Origin: Gelidibacter sediminis
GTDB taxonomy: Bacteria > Bacteroidota > Bacteroidia > Flavobacteriales > Flavobacteriaceae
Reading direction: 5' to 3'
Assembly: GCF_004364975.1 (NCBI RefSeq)
Contig: NZ_SOBW01000007.1
Span: 1,116,001 to 1,180,000 of the forward strand
Length of the DNA: 64,000 bases
Part shown: positions 42,604 to 52,009 of the stretch, one piece after another
Position numbering within the stretch: position 1 is the stretch's first letter
Layout of the letters: each line of letters begins with the position of its first letter
Translations under genes and position numbers: made by a program
Notes under the pieces: model-generated
What the model was told of the DNA's origin: nothing
Seen by the model: the letters and a program-made list of their open reading frames with translations, nothing else
Databases searched by the model: none

Positions 42604-44187
42604 TTAATTGCTCGCGTAATTTTCGTTTACCAAATCAATCACGCTTTCAACTGTTGGTATTCTCGCAACACGCACGTCCTCAAAATGCTTTTTAGCTTCA
42701 TTTGCGGTCGTATCGCCTATACAGTAAGCTACTTTATTATTTGGCTCGTTGTTTTCTAGATAAGCTGCAACAGTAGACGGGCTATAGAACATGATCCCTT
42801 CTACCTTTGGGTCGATAACGGTGGCATCCAGTATAGTTTTATAAGCTTCTACCTCATTTACTTTAATATGATTTTTCTCTAAAGTTTGAGACAATTCGTC
42901 CAATCTGATATCACTGCAAAAATGGGTGACTTCAGTACCATCAATAAATTCTACTAAATATTCAGCCAACAGTTTGGCGTAATTTTCAGAATGTTTAACC
43001 TTTCCGATTTTAGACTCAATTAATTTTTTGGTACGACGGCCTACACAATAAATATTCTTAAACTGCAATTCTTCTTTCGGTACAATGGCAGTAATTGCTT
43101 CTACAGCATTTTGGCTTGTAATGATCACATTTTGAATAGGCGACTTTAATAGTGGTTTTGGAATTCTATTCAAGCTTATTTTTAAGAAATCTGTGCTTTC
43201 TACTTTTACATTCTGAAAACGCTGACGTTGCATTTCAGAGAGGTTTTTGGTAGAGAAAACCTGTGTGTGTTTATCGGCATCTTTCAAGTCATTCATCACT
43301 CTACTGCCCCCGCGCTCCAACACATAATCTGCAGCAAACTGTGCTATATTATGATGGTTGCCCAACTGCTCTTTACGAGTCACTTCAATTTTTTTACTGC
43401 CATCCAAACTTAACAGAACCCCTTGAAAAGAGACTTCTTCATTTTTGATGAAGGCTAAAGCCCCAATTGGAGCAGAACAGCCGCCTTCTAAAAGGTTCAA
43501 GAAGGTTCGTTCAATTGTGGTACAAATTTCAGTTTCTTCATGATTGATTTCCGTGCAAATTGCAAGCAACTCTTCATCATTTTCACGAGCAGTAATCATT
43601 ATAGCGCCTTGGCCAGGTGCCGGAATCATCCAATCTAAATTAATGGCGTCTTCAGGGCGCACACCAATTCTGCCAATACCTGCGGCAGCAAAAATAGCTG
43701 CGTTCCAATCCTCATGGTCTTCCAGCTTTTGCAATCTAGTATTTACGTTGCCTCGCAAACCGACAACAGTATGGGTTGGATAACGATTGAGCCATTGGGC
43801 TTTACGTCTTAAACTTCCTGTGGCTATAACAGCTTCCCGTTGTGATAAAAACTCTTCATTATCTTTAAATACCAAAGTATCCCTAACATTGCCACGTTTT
43901 AAAACGGCAGCTTGAACAATCCCTTGTGGTAACACGGTGGGCACATCTTTAAGGGAATGTACGGCAATATCAATCTCATTGTTGAGCATTGCAACATCTA
44001 AAATTCGCGTAAAAACACCGGTAATGCCTAATTCGTAAATGGGTTTGTCCAGCAGCATATCGCCGGTAGATTTCACGGGAACCAAAACGGTTTGATGACC
44101 CAAATGTTCGAGTTGTTGTTGTACAGTTTTGGCTTGCCATAGCGCAAGTTCGCTATCGCGGGTACCAATTCTTATGAGTTTAGACAT
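42604..44187 (-). CDS. hemC: Hydroxymethylbilane synthase / uroporphyrinogen-III synthase fusion
   Basis: The 527-aa protein joins two enzymes. Residues 1 to about 305 are HemC: IRIGTRDSELALWQA at the start, LKDVPT, RLQKLE, and the dipyrromethane-cofactor cysteine at residue 237 (LLEGGCSAPIGALAF). Residues about 325-527 are HemD-like, with the typical low-identity pattern and ends such as FYSPSTVAAYLENNE and IGDTTANEAKKHF. The fused enzyme would turn porphobilinogen into uroporphyrinogen III without releasing the unstable bilane. HemC-HemD fusion is common in flavobacteria. It overlaps hemA by 8 bp. Confidence 0.94.
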   Translation of the reverse strand: MSKLIRIGTRDSELALWQAKTVQQQLEHLGHQTVLVPVKSTGDMLLDKPIYELGITGVFTRILDVAMLNNEIDIAVHSLKDVPTVLPQGIVQAAVLKRGNVRDTLVFKDNEEFLSQREAVIATGSLRRKAQWLNRYPTHTVVGLRGNVNTRLQKLEDHEDWNAAIFAAAGIGRIGVRPEDAINLDWMIPAPGQGAIMITARENDEELLAICTEINHEETEICTTIERTFLNLLEGGCSAPIGALAFIKNEEVSFQGVLLSLDGSKKIEVTRKEQLGNHHNIAQFAADYVLERGGSRVMNDLKDADKHTQVFSTKNLSEMQRQRFQNVKVESTDFLKISLNRIPKPLLKSPIQNVIITSQNAVEAITAIVPKEELQFKNIYCVGRRTKKLIESKIGKVKHSENYAKLLAEYLVEFIDGTEVTHFCSDIRLDELSQTLEKNHIKVNEVEAYKTILDATVIDPKVEGIMFYSPSTVAAYLENNEPNNKVAYCIGDTTANEAKKHFEDVRVARIPTVESVIDLVNENYASN

Positions 44188-45439
44188 GTGTTGGAGATTC
44201 TAACTGGAACACTTTTTTGATAAGTTCAATACTATCGTCAGTAGACATATCATCGTTTTTCAGATGGTATGCAAAGTGGTTCGTTATTTTTTGGATGATA
44301 TTATTACTGATCAATTCGGCCTGGGCTTCATTAAAATCGGCATGTTTTTTACGTTGCGTCTCTAATTCGGCATTTTTGAAATCGAGCAACTTATGTTTTA
44401 ATGCATTAATGGTAGGCGCAAATTTTCGTGTGGCCAACCAACTGTTAAAATCTAATTTAACTTCTTCAATAATTTGTTCAGCCACCGGGATGAAGGCTTT
44501 TCTGCGCTCCAAAGTGTCGTCCGTCATTTGTGACAAATCGTCTAAATGCACTAAAGTGACATGTTCTAATTCCGTTACGTTTTGATTCACGTTTCTAGGA
44601 ATGGACAAATCTAAAATCAACAAAGGTTTTTTAGATTGGATGCAATGCTTGTCTACTGTAGGATTAAGCGCGCCAGTAGCTACAATCAGAATGTCAGATG
44701 CATTGATTTCTTCTTGAAGATTGGCGTAATCCTTTACTAACAGATTAAATTTACCAGCAACTTCCTCAGCTTTGGTCTTAGTTCTGTTGATAAGGGTGAT
44801 ATGATCGTTTTTGGTGTGTTTTACTAGGTTTTCGCAGGTATTTCTACCAATTTTACCCGTTCCGAAAAGAAGAATATTTTTGGTAGATACCTCTTTTACC
44901 GTATTCAAAATATAATGAACCGAAGCAAATGATACCGAGGTAGCGCCTGATGAAATTTCAGTTTCTGTCTTAATGCGTTTACTGGCTTGAATGACGGCAT
45001 TAATCAAACGCTCCGTAAAGGCGTTAAGCAACCCTAATTTTTTAGACCCTCTAGCACTCTTTTTGAGTTGACTGATGATTTCAAAATCGCCTAAAATTTG
45101 ACTGTCAAGACCAGAACCAACACGAAACATGTGGGCAATAGCTTCTTTGTTTTTATAAATGTAGGCCACTTCCTGAAACTCTTCAACAGTACCCTTCGTA
45201 TTGTCACAAAGTAATTTGATGAGTTGGTACGGGTGTTCTGCAAAGCCATAAATTTCTGTGCGATTACAGGTTGAGGTTACAATTAAACTCTCAATACCTT
45301 CTGTTTTTGCCTGATTAAGAAGAGATTCTTTAGAAGTTTCATCTAAACTAAAATGCCCTCTAACATCGGCATCCGCTTTTTTATAGCTTAAACCAATGGC
45401 ATAAAAATATGTGCCTCTTGTCATGTGGTAATGCTCCAT
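44180..45439 (-). CDS. hemA: Glutamyl-tRNA reductase
   Basis: The 419-aa enzyme reduces glutamyl-tRNA to glutamate-1-semialdehyde with NADPH, the entry step of the C5 heme pathway. The catalytic cysteine is Cys58 in STCNRTEIYG. SGLDSQILGDFEI lies at about 109-121, the NADPH-binding Rossmann motif is LLFGTGKIGRNTCENL (about 190-205), and a dimerisation helix ends the chain. It has its own promoter 25 nt upstream. An alternative start at the second Met (residue 6) is possible. The next enzyme, HemL, is not in the window. Confidence 0.96.
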   Translation of the reverse strand: MEHYHMTRGTYFYAIGLSYKKADADVRGHFSLDETSKESLLNQAKTEGIESLIVTSTCNRTEIYGFAEHPYQLIKLLCDNTKGTVEEFQEVAYIYKNKEAIAHMFRVGSGLDSQILGDFEIISQLKKSARGSKKLGLLNAFTERLINAVIQASKRIKTETEISSGATSVSFASVHYILNTVKEVSTKNILLFGTGKIGRNTCENLVKHTKNDHITLINRTKTKAEEVAGKFNLLVKDYANLQEEINASDILIVATGALNPTVDKHCIQSKKPLLILDLSIPRNVNQNVTELEHVTLVHLDDLSQMTDDTLERRKAFIPVAEQIIEEVKLDFNSWLATRKFAPTINALKHKLLDFKNAELETQRKKHADFNEAQAELISNNIIQKITNHFAYHLKNDDMSTDDSIELIKKVFQLESPTHV

Positions 45440-45463
45440 ACCTGATTTGGAAAATTTTCAAAG

Positions 45464-45495
45464 CAAAAATAGAAATGTGAATTGAATAAAAACAA
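45464..45495 (-). promoter_or_regulatory. Bacteroidota-type promoter of hemA
   Basis: On the minus strand TTG (45495-45493), 21-nt spacer, TATTTTTG (45471-45464), an exact TAnnTTTG, 25 nt before the hemA ATG. Confidence 0.7.
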
Positions 45496-45551
45496 CGCTC
45501 AAGGAACTATTAGTGTCGCTTGTGGTATTTTAGGGCTTTAATTTATAAAAC

Positions 45552-45573
45552 TATGATAAATATCATATTTTTG
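45552..45573 (+). promoter_or_regulatory. Palindromic operator overlapping the -7 box of the AraC-type gene
   Basis: TATGATA-AA-TATCATA (45552-45567) is a perfect 7-2-7 palindrome resembling CRP/FNR-family sites (TGAT-N4-ATCA). It overlaps TATTTTTG (45566-45573), an exact -7 box for the plus-strand regulator gene. No -33 TTG is seen at the right distance, as expected of an activator-dependent promoter. Confidence 0.55.
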
Positions 45574-45645
45574 CAGTCATATCAGTGCTTCAACAAGCAT
45601 TTGTTTAGAATCAATCTAAATAACTGATATCTAATTACAAACATT

Positions 45646-46533
45646 ATGGATTTAAAAAATGTCGCTAAAGGTTCTTTTGAAGAGACACAAGTTGAAGATG
45701 GTTTTTTTGTATTGATTTGTCAGAATGAAGGTGCGTTAGTTAAAGTAGTGCAACGCGAAATAGATAGTAATTTTATACAGTTTCACTTTTGTTTAAAAGG
45801 ATCAAGCAAATTTATGTTCAATGAAGGGCGTTATGCTCTGGACATTTTGGAAGAGAATTCGCTTTTGCTTTACAATCCTCAGCGCGATTTGCCAATTCAT
45901 TTGGAAATGCAACCTAACTCTTGGTTGGTTTCAATATTGATCTCCATTAAGAAATTTCATGGCTTGTTTTCACAAGAAGCAGATTATATCACGTTTTTGA
46001 GCGATGATAACAAGGATAAGAAATACTATAAGGATGGAAAAATATCACCTTCGTCTGCAATTGTGCTCACCCAACTAATGCATTATAATTTAAATGCGTC
46101 CATCAAGAATCTCTATTTTAAAGGTAAGGCATATGAATTATTGAGTCTTTACTTTAATAGGAATGAAGATGCCAATATTGAACAATGTCCGTTTTTGGTG
46201 GATGAAACCAACGTGATCAAAATTAGAAAAGCCAAAGATATTATCATTTCAAGAATGGCAGAACCACCTACTTTACAAGAACTATCAGACGAAATTGGAC
46301 TGAATTTAAAAAAATTAAAGGAAGGGTTTAAGCAGATTTATGGCGATACCGTGTACAGTTTCTTATTTGACTATAAAATGGAAGTAGCTCGTAAGCTCTT
46401 AGAATCAGGAGCACATAATGTTAATGAGGTGGGCTTAAAAGTAGGCTATAGTACATCAAGTCATTTTATTTCCGCATTCAAAAAGAAATTTGGTACCACA
46501 CCAAAAAAATACCTAATGTCCTTATCTTCGTAA
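45646..46533 (+). CDS. AraC family transcriptional regulator
   Basis: The 295-aa protein has a C-terminal AraC/XylS DNA-binding region (about 195-293) with two helix-turn-helix motifs, PPTLQELSDEIGLNLKKLKE and VNEVGLKVGYSTSSHFISAF, ending FKKKFGTTPKKYL as in the family consensus. The N-terminal part (about 1-180) could bind an effector but has no motif I know. It lies between hemA (divergent) and hemH (83 bp downstream), so it is a good candidate for regulating heme or iron genes. A palindrome overlaps its own promoter. Confidence 0.9.
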   Translation: MDLKNVAKGSFEETQVEDGFFVLICQNEGALVKVVQREIDSNFIQFHFCLKGSSKFMFNEGRYALDILEENSLLLYNPQRDLPIHLEMQPNSWLVSILISIKKFHGLFSQEADYITFLSDDNKDKKYYKDGKISPSSAIVLTQLMHYNLNASIKNLYFKGKAYELLSLYFNRNEDANIEQCPFLVDETNVIKIRKAKDIIISRMAEPPTLQELSDEIGLNLKKLKEGFKQIYGDTVYSFLFDYKMEVARKLLESGAHNVNEVGLKVGYSTSSHFISAFKKKFGTTPKKYLMSLSS

Positions 46534-46615
46534 ATTATTAATGGCCTGCTGGTCTCAAAGACCAAAAAGGTATAAAAATGTAACCTTCTATGGGAGGTGT
46601 GATAAAAACAGTTCA

Positions 46616-47650
46616 ATGAAAAAAGGAGTACTACTCGTAAATCTGGGATCGCCAGATAGTCCAACACCAGAAGATGTAAAGCCTTATTTAAGTGAGTTTT
46701 TAATGGACGAACGCGTCATTGATGTACCACTTTGGGCACGCACGCTAATTGTAAAAGGCATTATTTTAAATACAAGGCCTAAAGCATCTGCGGAAGCATA
46801 TAAAAAGATATGGTGGGACGAAGGCTCCCCACTCATTGTGATATCCGAACGTCTACAAAAGAAAATTCAGAAGCTAACTGACTTGCCTGTGGCTTTAGGT
46901 ATGCGTTACGGAAGTATGACCATTAAAAAAGGCCTTCAAGAATTGGTCGATAAGGGTGTGGAGGAAGTGTTTTTAATGCCACTGTATCCACAATTTGCCA
47001 TGGCCACCACTGAAACCATCTTGGTATTGGCTGAAGAACTTCGAAAAGAACATTTTCCAAACCTTAAAATTACCGATTTAAAAGCATTCTACAATCGTGA
47101 AGATTATATTGATGTGCTTTCAAATTCTATTGCCAGACACTTAAAGGATAACCCTTACGAGCAATTACTGTTTTCATATCATGGCGTTCCAGAGCGGCAC
47201 ATCCGTAAACGCGACATTACAAAATCGCATTGTAAAATTGATAAGAGTTGCTGTATTACACCATCACCAGCACACGAATTTTGCTATCGTCATCAATGTT
47301 TGGAAGTCACCCGTTTGGTGGCTGAAAAATTAAATTTGGCGCCAGGTACGTATTCAAGTTCTTTCCAATCACGGTTAGGATTTGATCCGTGGTTGCAACC
47401 TCCTACAGATTTAACTATTGAGCGTTTTGGAAAACAAGGTGTCAAGAAAATGGCGGTTGTTACTCCCGCATTTGTGAGTGATTGCCTTGAAACCTTAGAA
47501 GAGATTGCCATGGAAGGTGAAGAAATCTTCCACGAAACGGGCGGCAAGGAATTTACTACGGTACCCTGTTTAAATGATGATGACGAATTTGTGGCGCTCT
47601 TGGCAAATTGGATCAACGACTGGGCCAGGTCTGAAACAGCTACCGCATAA
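46616..47650 (+). CDS. hemH: Ferrochelatase
   Basis: The protein, 344 aa from the ATG at 46616 (MKKGVLLVNLGSPDSPTPED), inserts Fe2+ into protoporphyrin IX, the last heme step. An upstream start would add 25 residues without family character. The catalytic histidine is His189 in FSYHGVPERH, and the conserved glutamate lies in FVSDCLETLEEIAMEG near 287. Five clustered cysteines (HCKIDKSCC, then FCYRHQC; residues about 205-230) are more than most HemH carry and might bind an Fe-S cluster; that is inference. The stop overlaps the MATE gene start (TAATG). Confidence 0.96.
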   Translation: MKKGVLLVNLGSPDSPTPEDVKPYLSEFLMDERVIDVPLWARTLIVKGIILNTRPKASAEAYKKIWWDEGSPLIVISERLQKKIQKLTDLPVALGMRYGSMTIKKGLQELVDKGVEEVFLMPLYPQFAMATTETILVLAEELRKEHFPNLKITDLKAFYNREDYIDVLSNSIARHLKDNPYEQLLFSYHGVPERHIRKRDITKSHCKIDKSCCITPSPAHEFCYRHQCLEVTRLVAEKLNLAPGTYSSSFQSRLGFDPWLQPPTDLTIERFGKQGVKKMAVVTPAFVSDCLETLEEIAMEGEEIFHETGGKEFTTVPCLNDDDEFVALLANWINDWARSETATA

Positions 47651-49002
47651 TGGCAACCACCTCCTCACAGGATTTGGGCACCAAGCCCATTAGCAAGCTT
47701 ATTATTAAGCAAGCGTTACCAGCGTCTATTGGCATTTTAGTGATGTCATTAAATATTCTGGTAGATACCATTTTTGTGGGGAACTGGATAGGATCTACTG
47801 CCATTGCAGCGATAAATGTAGTATTGCCAGTATCTTTCTTTATTGCGGCTCTGGGGATGGCTATTGGTATTGGAGGGTCTTCCATTATTTCTAGGGCGCT
47901 TGGTGCTGATCAGCGACAGAAAGCACTTAAAACATTAGGCAATCAGATAACTTTAACTTTGCTGTTGACCTTAACAATGGTGACTATCGGACTATTGTTT
48001 GCCGATGCCATTATTAGTTCTTTTGGAGGTAAGGGGGACATCTTTGAACCTGCAAAAATCTATTATGAAATTGTGCTTTACGGCGTGCCTGTTTTGGCCC
48101 TTTGTATGATGGCAAATACTGTAATTCGTGCAGAAGGAAAACCGAAATTTGCCATGTATGCCATGATGATTCCATCGGTAAGTAACTTGCTCATGGATTA
48201 CATATTCATTTACATATTAGATTTTGGAATGGCAGGTGCTGCTTGGGCTACAACCCTATCTTATGTGTTTTGTTTCCTATTTATTCTATGGTTTTATGGG
48301 TCTGATAGATCAGAATTAAAATTAAGTTTTTCGCATCTGGGATTAAATGTTCCTATTGTAAGAGAAATTACATCTCTCGGTTTTGTAACCTTAGCACGAC
48401 AAGCTGTGGTAAGCATCACCTATTTGTTTATGAATAATATCCTTTTTGATTTGGGTGGTGAAACCTCAGTTACTTCTTATGCCATTGCGGGGCGTATGTT
48501 AATGTTTGCGATGTTCCCTGTGTTGGGCGTTACCCAAGGGTTTTTGCCTATTGCAGGGTTTAATTATGGCGCTCAAAACTATCATCGCGTAAGGGAAACG
48601 CTCAATATTGCCATTAAATATGCCGCTATTTTGGCGTCCATAGTTTTTATCATCCTAATGTTATTTCCTGAACAAATTACGCGAATGTTTACTTCAGATG
48701 CTGATGTGTTGCGTCAGGCGCCGAATGACATGCGGTGGGTATTTGCCGCAACACCCATTATTGCCTGGCAATTAATTGGCGCGGCATACTTTCAGGCCAT
48801 AGGAAAAGCCAGGCCGGCGTTGTTGTTAACTCTGTCTAGGCAAGGTTTTTTCTTTATTCCACTCATTTTAATTTTGCCACAGTTTTACGGCGAATTTGGT
48901 GTTTGGATCTCATTCCCCATTTCAGATGTATTAGCCACCATTGTGACGGCGTATTTTCTAAATCGCGAGGTTAAGAAGAACTTAATTCCTAAAGATGTTT
49001 AA
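47650..49002 (+). CDS. MATE family efflux transporter
   Basis: The 450-aa protein has twelve predicted transmembrane helices in two pseudo-repeats, starting ISKLIIKQALPASIGILVMS and containing GNWIGSTAIAAINVVLPVSF. This fits the multidrug and toxic compound extrusion family (DinF/NorM-like), which exports cationic or organic compounds with H+ or Na+. Substrate unknown. It is translationally coupled to hemH (one-base overlap) and 14 bp before hemJ, so it could export porphyrin intermediates or simply be a passenger; the sequence alone does not decide. Confidence 0.9.
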   Translation: MATTSSQDLGTKPISKLIIKQALPASIGILVMSLNILVDTIFVGNWIGSTAIAAINVVLPVSFFIAALGMAIGIGGSSIISRALGADQRQKALKTLGNQITLTLLLTLTMVTIGLLFADAIISSFGGKGDIFEPAKIYYEIVLYGVPVLALCMMANTVIRAEGKPKFAMYAMMIPSVSNLLMDYIFIYILDFGMAGAAWATTLSYVFCFLFILWFYGSDRSELKLSFSHLGLNVPIVREITSLGFVTLARQAVVSITYLFMNNILFDLGGETSVTSYAIAGRMLMFAMFPVLGVTQGFLPIAGFNYGAQNYHRVRETLNIAIKYAAILASIVFIILMLFPEQITRMFTSDADVLRQAPNDMRWVFAATPIIAWQLIGAAYFQAIGKARPALLLTLSRQGFFFIPLILILPQFYGEFGVWISFPISDVLATIVTAYFLNREVKKNLIPKDV

Positions 49003-49016
49003 ATAATTAGTAGCCT

Positions 49017-49565
49017 ATGGAATACTATAACTATATAAAATCCTTACATCTGATCTTTGTGATCACATGGTTTGCTGGTCTTTTTTACATTCCGAGATTA
49101 TTCGTATATCAAATTGAAGCTTCCCATAAACCATCGCCAGACAAGGAAATTTTGGGCGAACAGTTAAGATTAATGGCAAAGCGCTTATGGAATATCATTA
49201 CATGGCCTTCTGCTATTCTTGCCACAATTTTCGCAATTTGGTTGATTATTTTAATGCCTGCATGGTTGCAACAAGGGTGGATGCACGTGAAATTAGTGTT
49301 TGTTGTTTTACTAATTATATATCACTTAAAAACCCATCAATATTTCAATCAACTACAGCGCGGCATAGTGACAAAGACTTCTAATTTTATGCGACTCTGG
49401 AATGAAGGAGCGACGTTTATTCTCTTTGCTGTGGTATTTTTGGTGATTCTTAAAAATTCAATCAATTGGATTTTTGGAGTGATTGGCATTTTTGTATTGG
49501 CAGTTTTATTGATGTTGGGATTTAAGATTTACAAAAACATCAGGAACCGGAATCCTAATGCTTAA
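49017..49565 (+). CDS. hemJ: Protoporphyrinogen oxidase HemJ (CopD-like membrane protein)
   Basis: The 182-aa membrane protein has four to five helices and the HemJ signature HLIFVITWFAGLFYIPRLFV (about residues 11-30), with a histidine before the tryptophan, and RLMAKRLWNIITWPSAILAT in helix 2. HemJ oxidises protoporphyrinogen IX to protoporphyrin IX in bacteria without HemG or HemY, and carries heme b. The position right after hemH and MATE fills the only late-pathway gap, which strongly supports HemJ over a copper-resistance CopD annotation. Confidence 0.9.
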   Translation: MEYYNYIKSLHLIFVITWFAGLFYIPRLFVYQIEASHKPSPDKEILGEQLRLMAKRLWNIITWPSAILATIFAIWLIILMPAWLQQGWMHVKLVFVVLLIIYHLKTHQYFNQLQRGIVTKTSNFMRLWNEGATFILFAVVFLVILKNSINWIFGVIGIFVLAVLLMLGFKIYKNIRNRNPNA

Positions 49566-49672
49566 TCTTTAATTATAATCGATAACTGATTTTAAGGTTA
49601 TAAGTTTTGCATTTTTGGCACCGCTGATTTTGGAGTGATTATTGCTATATTTATCCTGCTACAATTTTTTAA

Positions 49673-51124
49673 ATGAAACTCAGACGACTTTCCTTACGCG
49701 TACGTATCTTTTTTGCAATGATTTTGTTGGTGCTAATCGCTTCAGTTCTTATTGCGGCGGTTACGATCTATCAATATAATGAGGAGGCCCGAGATTATCA
49801 TCGCGATCGGTTAGAACGCAAGGAAGAAAATATTAAACGCCATATAGATTTTGTGATTAGAGAAACCTCTTGGGAAGTTATAACTGAAAAAGTTCCCTTG
49901 ATTTTTAAAGATGAGATTTACAAAATTGCAGATATTCACCAATTGCAAATTAATTTGTTTGATCTTGAGGGTGGACTTATTAAATCGTCTAAGTCGAGCA
50001 TTGAAGGCGATACCATATCAAAATGTTTACACGCTGACATTTTAAATGGACTTTCCAATACGGCAGAACACCGTTACGTAGAAAAAACAACGCTCAACAA
50101 TCAAACATTTCAATCATCCTATACCTATATAACCGATAAGAAATTCAAGCCCATAGCGATCTTAAATCTGCCTTATTTGGAAAATGATGAGTTCCTGAAT
50201 AAGGAATTGAGAGAGTTTTTAGAGCGTTTGAGTTATGCCTACTTGGTCATGCTGGGTCTGGCAATATTGTTGGCTTATTTCCTTTCAAAATACATTACAA
50301 AATCTCTTAAAACCATTAGTGATAAAATAAATGCGACGCGCTTGGATAAGCAAAATAAGCGGATTGAAATTGAATCGTCAAGTGAAGAGATTGCCACTTT
50401 AGTCAATTCTTACAACAGCATGATTGATCAACTGCAAGAAAGTGCTGTAAAATTGGCAACGTCAGAACGTGAACAGGCATGGCGAGAAATGGCAAAACAA
50501 GTGGCGCATGAAATCAAAAATCCACTCACACCAATGCGTTTAAGTGTACAAAGTTTCCAGCGTAAATTTGATCCGCAAGACCCTGAAATCCACCATAAAG
50601 TAGAGGAGTATAGCCAAACACTCATTCAGCAAATTGATACTATGAGTTCAATAGCATCGGCGTTTTCAAATTTTGCCAAAATGCCGGCGCAACAAAATGA
50701 AACCTTAAACGTGGTGCATATTGTCAAGTTGGCCCTAGATATTTTTAGCGAAGATTATATCGTTTTTATAGCTGACGAAAAAGAAATTATAGCCCAATTG
50801 GACCGTACCCAATTGATACGGGTGGTCACCAACTTGGTTAAAAACGCGACCCAAGCAATTGTAGAAGACAAAGATCCTAAAGTAGTTGTGAGTGTAATAT
50901 CTGAGGATAATTTGGTAAAGATATCTGTAGCTGATAATGGTAAAGGGATCTCCGAAAGTAATATTTCTAGAATATTTGAGCCTAAGTTTACGACAAAATC
51001 TAGCGGCATGGGACTTGGTTTGGCTATGGTTAAAAATATAGTGGAAACCTATAAAGGCACAATTTCATTTACGTCTCAGCAAGGAAAGGGAACTACTTTT
51101 ACGGTAACGTTTCCAAAACAATAA
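49673..51124 (+). CDS. Sensor histidine kinase (NtrY-like)
   Basis: The 483-aa membrane kinase has TM1 at about 12-33, a periplasmic sensor region of about 150 residues, TM2 at about 182-203, a HAMP-like linker (about 205-255), a HisKA dimerisation domain with the phospho-accepting histidine in VAHEIKNPLTPMRL (about residue 282), and an HATPase_c domain with N box NLVKNATQAI, G1 DNGKGIS, F box FEPKFTTK and G2 GMGLGLAM. All boxes look intact. No response regulator gene is adjacent, so it is an orphan kinase here. The stimulus cannot be predicted. Confidence 0.93.
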   Translation: MKLRRLSLRVRIFFAMILLVLIASVLIAAVTIYQYNEEARDYHRDRLERKEENIKRHIDFVIRETSWEVITEKVPLIFKDEIYKIADIHQLQINLFDLEGGLIKSSKSSIEGDTISKCLHADILNGLSNTAEHRYVEKTTLNNQTFQSSYTYITDKKFKPIAILNLPYLENDEFLNKELREFLERLSYAYLVMLGLAILLAYFLSKYITKSLKTISDKINATRLDKQNKRIEIESSSEEIATLVNSYNSMIDQLQESAVKLATSEREQAWREMAKQVAHEIKNPLTPMRLSVQSFQRKFDPQDPEIHHKVEEYSQTLIQQIDTMSSIASAFSNFAKMPAQQNETLNVVHIVKLALDIFSEDYIVFIADEKEIIAQLDRTQLIRVVTNLVKNATQAIVEDKDPKVVVSVISEDNLVKISVADNGKGISESNISRIFEPKFTTKSSGMGLGLAMVKNIVETYKGTISFTSQQGKGTTFTVTFPKQ

Positions 51125-51226
51125 ACCTGAAAAAACGCGAGGTTCTTATGAATATTTCTTAATTTTCAAGCGCTGAGTCTGTCTCTTTAACTTCATAAAT
51201 AACAATACATTACAATAACACTCATT

Positions 51227-52009
51227 ATGTCTTACGAAAACATTCTATCCAACACTAAAGACGGGATCACAACCATCACAATTAACCGTCCAAACAAGTT
51301 AAATGCCTTAAACAAGGCCACCATAAATGAGCTTAACCAAGCTTTTAAAGTTGCAAATAAGGATAAAAAAACGAAGGTGATCATCATTACAGGAAGTGGT
51401 GAAAAAGCTTTTGTGGCAGGCGCTGATATTAGCGAATTTGCCGATTTTGATGTCGAAAACGGCGGAAAACTAGCAGCTAAAGGTCAAGAATTGCTATTTG
51501 ATTATGTCGAGAATTTATCCACACCAGTTATTGCAGCGGTTAATGGATTTGCGCTCGGCGGCGGACTTGAATTGGCAATGGCCTGTCATTTTAGAGTGGC
51601 CAGCGATAATGCCAAAATGGGCTTACCAGAAACCTCATTAGGAGTTATTCCAGGATATGGAGGTACTCAGCGTTTGCCGCAATTGGTGGGTAAAGGTCGC
51701 GCTATGGAAATGGTGATGACGGCAGGTATGATTGATGCCGAGACCGCTAAGGCTTACGGATTGGTAAATCACGTCACCACTCAGGAGGAGCTTATGCCAC
51801 TATGCGAGAAGATTGCAGGCAAGATCATGCGTAATTCTACAGTGGCCATTAAAGGCGCTATAAAAGCGATTAACGCTAATTATAAAGATGGTGTTGATGG
51901 TTATAAAGTAGAAATCAAACAATTTGGAAAATGTTTTGGTACCGAAGATTTTACGGAAGGCACTACCGCATTTCTAGAAAAGCGTAAGGCTGAGTTTACG
52001 GGGAAATAG
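51227..52009 (+). CDS. Enoyl-CoA hydratase / crotonase family protein
   Basis: The 260-aa crotonase-fold protein hydrates enoyl-CoA in beta-oxidation or related pathways. The oxyanion-hole segments are AFVAGADISEF (about residues 64-74) and GFALGGGLELAMACHFRVAS (about 106-125). The catalytic glutamates are in the expected positions: Glu116 in the GGGLELA block and Glu136 in PETSLGVIPGYGGTQRLP. This makes a true hydratase more likely than a diverged crotonase. It is monogenic; the downstream region holds degenerate repeats and a terminator. Confidence 0.93.
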   Translation: MSYENILSNTKDGITTITINRPNKLNALNKATINELNQAFKVANKDKKTKVIIITGSGEKAFVAGADISEFADFDVENGGKLAAKGQELLFDYVENLSTPVIAAVNGFALGGGLELAMACHFRVASDNAKMGLPETSLGVIPGYGGTQRLPQLVGKGRAMEMVMTAGMIDAETAKAYGLVNHVTTQEELMPLCEKIAGKIMRNSTVAIKGAIKAINANYKDGVDGYKVEIKQFGKCFGTEDFTEGTTAFLEKRKAEFTGK

